Source: Myxococcales bacterium (lineage in GTDB: Bacteria > Myxococcota_A > Polyangia > Polyangiales > Polyangiaceae). From it: a stretch of 64,000 bases of DNA. Where the stretch lies: assembly GCA_016712525.1 (NCBI GenBank), contig JADJQX010000007.1:2418001-2482000 (forward strand). Direction: 5' to 3'. Shown here piece after piece: positions 57,505 to 64,000 of this stretch. Under the pieces are notes generated by a model. The model was not told the DNA's origin, made no database searches, and worked only from the letters and a program-made list of their open reading frames with translations. The stretch's first letter is position 1, and every line of letters begins with the position of its first letter. Both the position numbers and the translations under genes were made by a program.

Positions 57505-58259
57505 TACGACACCTCGCCTCTCTCGGCGGCGAGGACGAGCCTCGTTCCGCCGACGACGCCGGCCGGGAGCAGCACGAGCCCGAGCCCCGGGACGAGCAGG
57601 AGGAGGGCCGCGGCGAGACCGAAGCCGAGGACGGCGCCGAAATGGTCGACGAAGAAGGCGACACGCGCGCGCGTCCGCATGCCTCGGAGCGAGAGCGGAT
57701 AGTCGAGGAAATCCCACGCCGCGAGCAGGCCGACCACGACGAGCTTGAGCGGCACGGTGACGACGACGAGCGGCGGGACGAAGAACCCGAGGGCCGCGAG
57801 CGAGAAGAGCGCGGGGAGGCCGACCATGAGCCCGAAGAGCGTGACCTTGAGCGACGCTGCGAGGCCCGCGAAGAACGGGGGGCCCTCCCGAGGCTCGCCC
57901 CCGAGCTCTTTTTCTTGGCGGCGGGAGAGGGCGTCGAGCGCGGGGCCGGAGAGGGGCTGCGCGAGGGCCGCCGCGACGACGAACGCGACGAGCACCGCCA
58001 CGAGCCCGAGCACCACGCGGGCGACGACGAGCCCCACCGCCTCGAGCCCCTCGCCCGAGCCGCGGCCCTCGAGCATGGCGCCGGTCGCCCAGATGCCGAG
58101 CCCTCCGAGGGCGGTGGCGAGCACGGCGCAGACCACGATGGGGACCATGGCGTAGCCCCACAGGCTCGGCCGAGCGGCGATGAAGCCGATGCCCCGGAAG
58201 ACCGCCCCGGCGCCGAAGGCGGCCCCGAGCCCACGCTTTTTCATGGCCACGCTCGCCAT
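57504..58259 (-). CDS. EI24/CysZ-like integral membrane protein
   Basis: 251 residues from ATG 58259 (ATG 58244 is an alternative). Five or six hydrophobic segments (for example YAMVPIVVCAVLATALGGLGIW, VVARVVLGLVAVLVAFVVAAAL, VTLFGLMVGLPALFSLAALGFFVPPLVVVTVPLKLVVVGLLAAWDFL, AVLGFGLAAALLLLVPGLGLVLLPAGVVGG). The FGAVLGFGLAA and DFLDYPLSLRG order matches the EI24 (CysZ sulfate-uptake) family. Substrate is not certain. Confidence 0.85.
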   Translation of the reverse strand: MASVAMKKRGLGAAFGAGAVFRGIGFIAARPSLWGYAMVPIVVCAVLATALGGLGIWATGAMLEGRGSGEGLEAVGLVVARVVLGLVAVLVAFVVAAALAQPLSGPALDALSRRQEKELGGEPREGPPFFAGLAASLKVTLFGLMVGLPALFSLAALGFFVPPLVVVTVPLKLVVVGLLAAWDFLDYPLSLRGMRTRARVAFFVDHFGAVLGFGLAAALLLLVPGLGLVLLPAGVVGGTRLVLAAERGEVS

Positions 58260-58334
58260 GCGGGTCGACGTTAACCACACGGCGGCGCGTCCGAAAGGGC
58301 TTCTCGCACGCCGGGCCTTGGGTAGGCTCGTCGC

Positions 58335-59643
58335 ATGCCGCGAAAGCCCGCCGAAGCGACCGCCCCGTTCCTTGCAGCATGCACGTTGTTGGCCCTCGTG
58401 GGTTGCCAAAAGTCCGAGCTCGGGCGCGCCGGAGAGGCCCGGCTCGTGCCCCGCGCGGACGGCGGCGCGCAGCTCGTGGTCCCGGGGTGGCCCGACACGT
58501 GGCTCGCCCCGGAGGAGGTGGCCGGGCGCACGAGCATCGAGCTTTCGCACACGGACGGCGCGGATTCGGTCGCGTTCAAGACCGTGGACGGCAAGTGGGT
58601 CACGTTCGTGTGGCTCGGCCCCAAGGTGCACAAGGGCCCGGCGCTCGCGACCGCGCTCGACTTCGAGGGCCTCGTCGGGAAGCTCGTGGCCGAGGGGCCC
58701 GAGAGCGACGCGCTCCTCGCCTCGCTGCGTGCGTCGAAGGGACGGACGGGGCTCGCCAAGGTGCTCGTGCGGGCCGCCTCGGACGAGGGACCGACCTGGG
58801 AAAAACGCCTCGCGACCCTCTCGCCGGACGAGCGCGTCGAGCTCGGGAAGGGCCTCGAGGGCGCGTTGCTCGCCAAAAAGACCGCGCCGAAGGTGCTGAC
58901 ACGCGCCATCGCGGTGGTCGATCTCGCGGGGGTTCCTGCCGATCGCCTCTTCGAGCGGATCGCGCCGGTCGTCGGGGCGAAGGAGCCCGAGGGGAGCCAC
59001 GGGGCGAGCGTCATCCTCAGGTTCCTCGCCGGCAAGGACGCGGGCGCGGGCAAGCTCGCGTGCAAAGGCCTCGACGCGCGGCCATGGAAGCTCGACGAGC
59101 CCGACCCGGAGAAGCGCCTTCTGCTCGACGCCATGCTGCTCGCGATCGCCCGCGAGGGGCGTCGACTGCGCCAAGGTCGATGCCCTCGTGCGCGAGGATC
59201 CGTGCGCGTCGACGCTGCGCTGCGGCCCGAGCGGCCCGGTGCTCCCGAACGAGACCACCGAGCAAAAAGAGCCTCTCTGTGACGCTGCGGCCCTCGAGAA
59301 GGCCGTGAAGGAGGAGCTTGGGCGCGCCCCCGCCGACGTCGCCACGGACGGGCACCCCGGGCGCACCCCAGGCCTTGCGTACGCGGCCCACGTGCTCGGC
59401 AAGCGCCCCGCCCTCGCCGACGTGGAGAAGCGGCACGCGCGCAGGCTCTACGCGCTCACGCAGAAGGGCCCGGCGTGCGCTTCGCTCACGGAGGTCGGCA
59501 AACCCTGCCAGGCGGACCCGGGCGTCGTTCGGGACATGGCGTGCCGGAACGACGGCGCCGACGTCACCGTGGGCACGCTCAAGATCCGGATTTCGGACGA
59601 GAAGAAGACGATCTCGGACGTCGTGACGGCGAGCCCCCCGTGA
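58335..59643 (+). pseudogene. Lipoprotein of unknown function, broken by a one-base frameshift
   Basis: Frame one starts at ATG 58335 (lipobox LALVGC, Cys 24) and runs to ~59155. Beyond the G4 run at 59156-59159, the next frame continues naturally (GVDCAKVDALVREDPCASTLRCGPSG, then helical and Cys-containing text) to TGA 59643. Removing one G would give 435 residues. Without it the frame ends at 59282 in Arg-rich nonsense. The product is acidic and helical with paired Cys, family unknown. The 3' end overlaps mutM on the other strand by 65 bases. Confidence 0.72.
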
Positions 59644-60607
59644 CCTTGGGCGGAACCGGAGCATCCACTTGGGCCGCAGGGCTCGGGGCCTCCTTCGGGG
59701 CGTCGCGCCGGGCTTCTTTGTAGGTCTCGAGCTCTTCGAGGGTCTTCGGCCACTCTTTACCGAGCAGGCGCGACAGGGCGCGATCGGCGAGGAGCTTCCC
59801 TTCGTTTTGGCAGGCGGGGCAGTAGTTCGCCTCGTTGTTGGCGTACCGAATGCGCTGCACGGGCCCTTGGCAGCGAGGGCACGGCTGCCCGTATTTTCCG
59901 TGCACGGCCATGCCGGGGTGAAAGGCGGTGACCGTCTCGGGGAAGGCGCCGTCGGCCTCGGCCGCGAGGCGCTCGGTCCACGAGGAGAGCGTCTTCTGGG
60001 TGGCCTCGTAGAGCCGTGTGATCTCGTCCGGCGTGAGGCGCGAGACGAGCTTCACGGGCGAGAGGCGCGCCTCGAACAGGATCTCGTCCGAGTACGCGTT
60101 CCCGATGCCGGAGAAGTGCCGCGGATCGGTGAGCGCGCGCTTCAGCGTGTGGTTGCCCTCGACGAGCCTCGCCGCGAACGTGTCGCGGTCGATGACGAGC
60201 GGCTCGAGCCCGCCGGGGTCCATGACGCGCACCGCCTCACGGCCCGAGAGCACGTGCACACTCGCGCGCTTCTGGGTGCTCGCCTCGGTGAGCACGAGGG
60301 TCGAAGAGGGGAAATCGATCGCCAAAAGACCAATCTTTCCGGGAACTTTGGCGCCATGTTCGCGGAGCCGGAGGCGCCCGGCGATCATGAGGTGGACGAC
60401 GAGGAAGAGGTCGTCTTCGAAGGCGAGCACGAGGCGCTTTCCGAGCCGTTCGACGCCGAGGAGCTTCTTGCCGACGAGGGCTTCGGGCTTGGGGGAGTAG
60501 GTGCGGAGGACGAACGGGCTCGCGAGGCGTAGGGCCTCGAGCGGGGTGCCTGTGAAGCGGCGCGCGAGGCCTTCGCGGTATTGCTCGATGTCGGGGAGCT
60601 CGGGCAT
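59579..60607 (-). CDS. mutM: Formamidopyrimidine-DNA glycosylase (Fpg/MutM)
   Basis: 342 residues. The N-terminal MPELPDIE supplies catalytic Pro2 and Glu3. The H2TH region (RALTDPRHFSGIGNAYSDEILFEARLSP) and the zinc finger (CPRCQGPVQRIRYANNEANYCPACQ) are intact. It removes oxidised purines and nicks at the abasic site. After the zinc finger there is an unusual ~75-residue extension, ending basic and Ser-rich (SRRPRSSSSRPKSGS), which is antisense to the neighbouring lipoprotein gene. Confidence 0.93.
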   Translation of the reverse strand: MPELPDIEQYREGLARRFTGTPLEALRLASPFVLRTYSPKPEALVGKKLLGVERLGKRLVLAFEDDLFLVVHLMIAGRLRLREHGAKVPGKIGLLAIDFPSSTLVLTEASTQKRASVHVLSGREAVRVMDPGGLEPLVIDRDTFAARLVEGNHTLKRALTDPRHFSGIGNAYSDEILFEARLSPVKLVSRLTPDEITRLYEATQKTLSSWTERLAAEADGAFPETVTAFHPGMAVHGKYGQPCPRCQGPVQRIRYANNEANYCPACQNEGKLLADRALSRLLGKEWPKTLEELETYKEARRDAPKEAPSPAAQVDAPVPPKVTGGSPSRRPRSSSSRPKSGS

Positions 60608-60667
60608 GCGGGGGCAGTATAGGGGATGGCGTGGGGCCGGGCCGCTGGGGCGGGTGACGCCGCGGGC

Positions 60668-60775
60668 TCAGCAGGCCTCGTGGGCCCGGGCGACGAACCT
60701 GGCCGGCGTTGTCCCCGTAGCGGCGCGCACCTCGCGCACAAGCGCGGCGCGACGCTCTCCCGTGTCCGTGTCTCC
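60668..60775 (-). pseudogene. Possible remnant of an AraC-family HTH
   Basis: In the divergent gap before mutM a short open frame on the minus strand ends in TGA at 60668 and reads VREVRAATGTTPARFVARAHEAC. The ATGTTPARFV core matches the second HTH end of AraC-type regulators. There is no start codon or first HTH; the piece is too short to be a gene. It may be a decayed gene end, or a chance match. Confidence 0.35.
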
Positions 60776-60813
60776 ACGTGTGCGGAGGGCTCGAGGTCGC
60801 GTACGCTCGGCCG

Positions 60814-61554
60814 ATGGCGAGCTTGCCTGCGCGCAGACCAGCGCCCTTCATCAAGAACGTCCTCGTCGTGCGCGAGCGCATCGAGAGGCCGGACGAATAC
60901 CCCTTCACGATCCCGGCGGTGAAGGCGCTCGACGGGCTCGCGCTCGGGGCGGTCACGTTCTTCGTGGGCGAGAACGGCTCGGGCAAATCGACGATCCTCG
61001 AGGCGATCGCCGTCGCGGCGGGGTTCAACGCGGAGGGCGGCACGGCAAACTTCCAATTTGCCACGCGGCGGAGCGAGTCTCCCCTTCACCGCTGCCTTCG
61101 CCTCGCACGTATCGCGAAGCCGAAGGTGGGGTTCTTCCTCCGAGCAGAGAGCTTCTTCAACGTGGCGACTCAGGTCGAAGAGCTCGGGGTGCAGGGGTAC
61201 GGAGACGTTCCGCTCCACGAGCAGTCGCACGGAGAGTCGTTCCTCGCGTTGATCCAACACCGCTTCGGGCCCAAAGGGCTCTACATCTTGGACGAGCCGG
61301 AGGCCGCCCTCTCCGCCTCGCGCCAGCTCGCGCTGCTCGTGCGCATGCGCGATCTCCTCCGTGAGGGCTCGCAGTTCATCATCGCGACCCACGCGCCGAT
61401 CGTGCTCTCGTACCCGGGCGCGATCATCTACGGCTTGGACGAAGGCGGCATCTCCGAGGTGCCGTACGACCACGTCGAAAATGTGGCGCTCACGCGGACC
61501 TTCCTGGCAGACCGGGAACGGTACCTGGAGCGGCTCTTTTCCCACGGCGAATGA
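60814..61554 (+). CDS. Single-domain ABC-like ATPase (COG3910 type)
   Basis: 246 residues from ATG 60814. Walker A FVGENGSGKST at residues 51-60, an ABC-like signature SHGESFLAL, Walker B LYILDEPEAALS, and the H-loop in IIATHAPIVLS. The order and size match the predicted-ATPase family COG3910 that has no transmembrane part. Function is unknown; related proteins occur both in housekeeping and in defence loci. No partner gene is adjacent on the same strand except a small lipoprotein. Confidence 0.88.
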   Translation: MASLPARRPAPFIKNVLVVRERIERPDEYPFTIPAVKALDGLALGAVTFFVGENGSGKSTILEAIAVAAGFNAEGGTANFQFATRRSESPLHRCLRLARIAKPKVGFFLRAESFFNVATQVEELGVQGYGDVPLHEQSHGESFLALIQHRFGPKGLYILDEPEAALSASRQLALLVRMRDLLREGSQFIIATHAPIVLSYPGAIIYGLDEGGISEVPYDHVENVALTRTFLADRERYLERLFSHGE

Positions 61555-61639
61555 ACGGATCGCAACGGGGGGCGCGCCGAATACCATGTTCCGTCGCCCC
61601 GTCCCTACACGACGCGTCGATTTCGACTACGGTCGGCAC

Positions 61640-61849
61640 ATGGCACGCTCCCTCCTCTCGCTCGCCGCGGTGTCGCTCCTTCTCGGCTGCCCGCCCGCGG
61701 AAAAGGACAAGAGGAGCGAGCCCGCGCCGAGCGCGGTGTGCACCAAGTTCGGCGCGACGTGCGAGGTCTCGCCCGGAAAGCTCGGCACCTGCGTCACGAA
61801 GGAACCGTGCGCCACGGGCGACTGCTTCGTATGCCAGTCGCAGCACTGA
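61640..61849 (+). CDS. Small lipoprotein with Cys-rich domain
   Basis: 69 residues from ATG 61640. Lipobox LSLLLGC (Cys ~17), then a short charged linker and five more Cys in CTKFGATC, TCVTKEPC, DCFVCQ. Such short Cys-rich lipoproteins are common in myxobacteria; function unknown. Confidence 0.72.
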   Translation: MARSLLSLAAVSLLLGCPPAEKDKRSEPAPSAVCTKFGATCEVSPGKLGTCVTKEPCATGDCFVCQSQH

Positions 61850-61941
61850 GCCTGGCTTCGCTCCGCCGAAAAGGTCCCCTCGTATGGGGAGAATGGGGAG
61901 CCCGGGCCAAGGAGCGCCTGTCGGAGCTCGGCTGCGCGCGA

Positions 61942-62418
61942 TCAGCGGTCAGCTCGGTGCGAGCTCGGTAGGGAGAGGATCGTGACGGCCGTGTCGATGT
62001 CGTCTTCCGAAAGGCCGACCGCGGGATCCGTCCGGACCCAGTGGCTGTGCAAACCAGCAGAGGGCGCCTCATCGTCGAGGACCACAAAGGCCGCTTCGGA
62101 GCGTGCGTTGGCCGCTAACCAAGTTCGGATTTCAACGCCCCGAGGCTCGCCGGACATTCTGGGAGTCACGCCTACGATCTCGCCGGAAAGGCCTCGCCCA
62201 TCGAGCAGAGAGACGAGCTCGGGCACGGAGTGATGCAGCCGCCACGACGACGAGATGACGATGCGAGCCGTAGTGCGCCTGATAAGCCCATTCAACGACT
62301 GCACGGCCACGGGATCGATGTCTTCCGGTGTCCACAGTTCCGAGGATGCGGTTGGAGCGGGGGCGTCCGTCAACCGGTTCAGCACACCGTCAATGTCCAG
62401 GAAGATAATAGCGTCCAC
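61942..62418 (-). CDS. HAD-superfamily protein of the RNA-repair-associated (SAK) type
   Basis: 158 residues from GTG 62418. Motif I is FLDIDGVLN (nucleophile Asp8, Asp10). Motif II is ISSSWR, and the last motif is VVLDDEA. The order DxDGVLN ... SSSWR ... LDDE matches the HAD domain found in Swiss-army-knife RNA repair proteins and as stand-alone proteins. It probably dephosphorylates nucleic-acid ends or nucleotides; not shown. The base composition of this gene is lower in GC than its neighbours, which could mean recent acquisition. Confidence 0.8.
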   Translation of the reverse strand: MDAIIFLDIDGVLNRLTDAPAPTASSELWTPEDIDPVAVQSLNGLIRRTTARIVISSSWRLHHSVPELVSLLDGRGLSGEIVGVTPRMSGEPRGVEIRTWLAANARSEAAFVVLDDEAPSAGLHSHWVRTDPAVGLSEDDIDTAVTILSLPSSHRADR

Positions 62419-62836
62419 GGGTGACCGAGACCTTCACTCCCCAACATACCGGCGTTCTCTAGCGAATGCGAGACCGAGCGAGGCGAGCATTCGTCCGCCG
62501 TAGCGCCCTGTCGGACCTCGCTCGAACGCGCCGCGCCGCAAGCTTTTTTGCGAGGGGCTCCACGCCGCGCCGCGGCTTCTTCACCTCCCCCTATCCGCTC
62601 GCAGGCTTTGCGCAAGCGAGTGAACGCGACGGGGCGCAGGAAAGCAAAGCCGAGAACGGATTTTGGGGGAGGTGCCGGGCGCGCAGGCCGTTAGGCCGAG
62701 CACCCGGCGGTGGGGGCACCCCTTTCTCCGCTCTCGTTCGTGAAGGGCCGAGCACCCGGCGGTGGGGGCACCCCTTTCTCCGCTCTCGTTCGTGAAGAGC
62801 CGAGCACCCGGCGGTGGGGGCACCCCTCTCTCTCCC
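62419..62836. other. 418-base gap with tandem repeats and no credible gene
   Basis: The left half is unstructured apart from a small hairpin near 62598-62626 (CTCGC/GCGAG). The right half is a 52-base tandem repeat. Short open frames cross it on both strands, but their peptides are only translated repeats, so I do not call a gene. It follows the beta-helix gene. Confidence 0.5.
62695..62829. repeat. 52-nt tandem repeat, 2.6 copies
   Basis: Units begin at 62695, 62747 and 62799; the first two are complete and differ at one or two positions, the third stops after ~31 bases. Each holds a short hairpin GGTG-GGGG-CACC. It sits just past the stop of the beta-helix lipoprotein gene. Confidence 0.92.
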
Positions 62837-64000
62837 TCAGGGAGACTGCACGCAGCCGCGATCCGACGTGGCGCCACGGGCGATGCCGTAGAAGTCGACC
62901 GCGGGGGCTCGGCTCGCGAGCGAGCTGCGACGGGCGGGGGAGCCCTGCCTCGGCTCGGGGGGCGCGCCGGTGTCGAGCATGGGGTCGACCTTGAGGTAGT
63001 CGGCGCCGTCGGCGGCCGTGCCCGAGTAGTTGTTCTGGTTGCCGAAGAGGAGGTTGTTCTCGTGGACGAGGTTCTGCACCGTCGACACGAGGCTCACGGC
63101 GTAGGTGCGCTGGTTCAGGAAGATGTTGTTCGAGTAGGTGAGCGTGAGCGGGTAGCTGCCGCTCACGTAGTTGAGCCCGATGTCGTTCGAGGCGAAGGTC
63201 GTGTTGACGACGCTCACCTCGGAGCTTCCATAGTTGTTGTAGATGTAGACGCCGTTGCTCGTGTCGTGGATGTAGGAGTTGGTCAGCGTCACCTTGGGCG
63301 CGCCTCCACCCGAGCCGGGGTACACGTAGAGCCCGTAGCTCTTGGGGCTAGCCGCGGTGCCGCCGAGGTTCGCGCCATCGATGCGGATCTCCTGCGGGCC
63401 GTTCGACTGCGCGTACACTTCTCCGGCGATCGCGGTAGCGTCGAGCTTGGACCGACCACTCGCGCGGAGGCTCGTGTCGATGCCACGGATGGTGACGCTG
63501 TCGTAGCCCGTGCCGACCGTGATCGTGTTTACCTTCGTCGTGGCGGAGTTGAGGCCGACGATCGTGAGCGTCTTGCCCGCCGTGCCCGAGATCGACACGC
63601 TCTCCGAGAAGGTGCCGGCCTTGAGGCAGATCGTGCCGCCCGTAGGGTTCAGCGCGCTCACGGCGTTGGCGAGGGTCGCGTAGTCGCCAGGGACCTGCGT
63701 GCCGGTGCACGAAAACTCGCAGCGACCCGAGACACACGCTTGGTCGCCGCGGCAGAACGTGCCGCCGCACGAGACGCGGTTCGTCGGGACCACGGCGCCG
63801 TCGGCGAGGACCGCGCCGTCGGTCGAGGCGTCGGGCAGCGGGACGGGGGCGCCGTCGGGGAGCGTCGCGGGGGCGCCGTCAGGGAGCGTCGCGGGGGCGC
63901 CGTCGGGCAACGTCGCGGGGGCGCCGTCGGGCAGCGTCGCGGGGGCGCCGTCGGGGAGCGTGTCGTCCACGGCCGGACGATCGGTGGGCGAGGTGGCGCA
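62837..64000 (-). CDS. Lipoprotein with right-handed beta-helix, 5' end beyond the window
   Basis: At least 387 residues; the frame is open to the last base. The first visible codon is Cys followed by ATSPTDRP, probably the lipobox Cys, so little is missing. A linker of five LPDGAPAT-type repeats follows, then a Cys cluster (CGGTFCRGDQACVSGRCEFSC) and a right-handed parallel beta-helix with PbH1-like rungs (KTLTIVGLNS, VTIRGIDTS, VTLTNSYIHDTSNGVYIYNN, EVSVVNTTFASNDIGLNYVSG, YSNNIFLNQ). Similar helices bind or cleave polysaccharide; no catalytic residues are evident. Confidence 0.83.
   Translation of the reverse strand, partial: CATSPTDRPAVDDTLPDGAPATLPDGAPATLPDGAPATLPDGAPATLPDGAPVPLPDASTDGAVLADGAVVPTNRVSCGGTFCRGDQACVSGRCEFSCTGTQVPGDYATLANAVSALNPTGGTICLKAGTFSESVSISGTAGKTLTIVGLNSATTKVNTITVGTGYDSVTIRGIDTSLRASGRSKLDATAIAGEVYAQSNGPQEIRIDGANLGGTAASPKSYGLYVYPGSGGGAPKVTLTNSYIHDTSNGVYIYNNYGSSEVSVVNTTFASNDIGLNYVSGSYPLTLTYSNNIFLNQRTYAVSLVSTVQNLVHENNLLFGNQNNYSGTAADGADYLKVDPMLDTGAPPEPRQGSPARRSSLASRAPAVDFYGIARGATSDRGCVQSP
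63845..63964 (-). repeat. Five 24-nt tandem units encoding LPDGAPAT
   Basis: Near-identical units in the linker of the beta-helix lipoprotein, recently expanded by their similarity. Copy number may vary between strains. Confidence 0.93.

Noticed and set aside
61738..61971. Small plus-strand open frame overlapping the small lipoprotein gene
   Set aside because: Out of frame with the lipoprotein, no start signal; the end (WGARAKERLSELGCARSAV) looks faintly like an HTH piece but is too short to support.
62581..62994. Open frames on both strands through the 52-nt repeat
   Set aside because: Their peptides consist of translated repeats, lack ribosome sites and overlap the beta-helix gene or each other.
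63845..63964. CRISPR-like array from regularly spaced 24-base repeats
   Set aside because: Units are directly adjacent with no spacers and encode LPDGAPAT in frame.

Overview
The window is very GC-rich, densely packed, and rich in lipoproteins with Asp/Pro/Ser-rich linkers, a transmembrane Ser/Thr kinase, HEAT-repeat proteins, caspase-like and GspE_N-fusion proteins. Gene overlaps of the ATGA, GTGA and TAGTG types are frequent. Together this points to the chromosome of a large-genome myxobacterium (Myxococcota, probably Polyangia). I see no phage, plasmid, CRISPR, rRNA or tRNA features. It reads as ordinary chromosome with many family-poor exported proteins.

Layout. 1-9.1 kb: exported proteins of unknown function, a MopE-motif lipoprotein coupled to a membrane-anchored HEAT protein, a MutT Nudix enzyme, a barrel protein with an Ig-like lipoprotein. 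9.1-12.1 kb: amidohydrolase and Ser/Thr kinase. 12.1-15.7 kb: thiO, a LigD-type DNA ligase interrupted by a one-base frameshift, divergent ku, and a GNAT enzyme. 15.7-20.1 kb: an F420/NADP-type reductase with a LysR regulator and an operator-like palindrome, acs with a clear terminator, and a glycine-rich RRM protein. 20.2-25.9 kb: an SDR/DoxX/GNAT operon, ilvE, and a coupled pair of lipoproteins (SMP-30-like and ChaN-like). 26.0-28.5 kb: an alkylation-repair operon (Ada-AlkA fusion plus Ogt) and a DUF333 lipoprotein. 28.5-35.2 kb: helical protein, START-like protein, LamG lipoprotein, and a 1001-residue GspE_N/GAF-like/HEAT protein with expanded repeats. 35.2-39.5 kb: hemD carrying a shrunken SUMT remnant, two paralogous lipoproteins, and hemB. 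39.6-42.3 kb: cystathionine beta-synthase and a TPR lipoprotein. 42.4-46 kb: riboflavin cluster ribE, ribB (with a decayed GTP cyclohydrolase II half), ribH, nusB, and an orphan M17-N domain. 46-49 kb: MscS channel, HTH/receiver-like protein, Nudix, PilZ. 49-53 kb: sucCD and a DUF885 hydrolase. 53-60.6 kb: PD40 lipoprotein, HtrA protease, ArfB, EI24-type membrane protein, a second frameshifted lipoprotein, and mutM. 60.6-64 kb: COG3910-type ATPase, small lipoprotein, HAD phosphatase, a 52-nt tandem repeat, and a beta-helix lipoprotein running off the end.

Functional links visible here: DNA repair is unusually well represented (ku, ligase, ada-alkA, ogt, mutM, two Nudix enzymes). Tetrapyrrole synthesis is split around a lipoprotein pair. 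The riboflavin cluster leads into nusB as in many bacteria and carries a long, foldable, non-RFN leader.

The most interesting points are the two one-base insertions in homopolymers that break the ligase and a lipoprotein, the ribB gene with its lost zinc site and structured leader, an identical TTTTGC-N3-GCAAAA palindrome at two distant promoters-to-be, and the GspE_N/GAF-like/HEAT fusion. All functional calls are by recognition of motifs in the translated sequence; no database search was possible.
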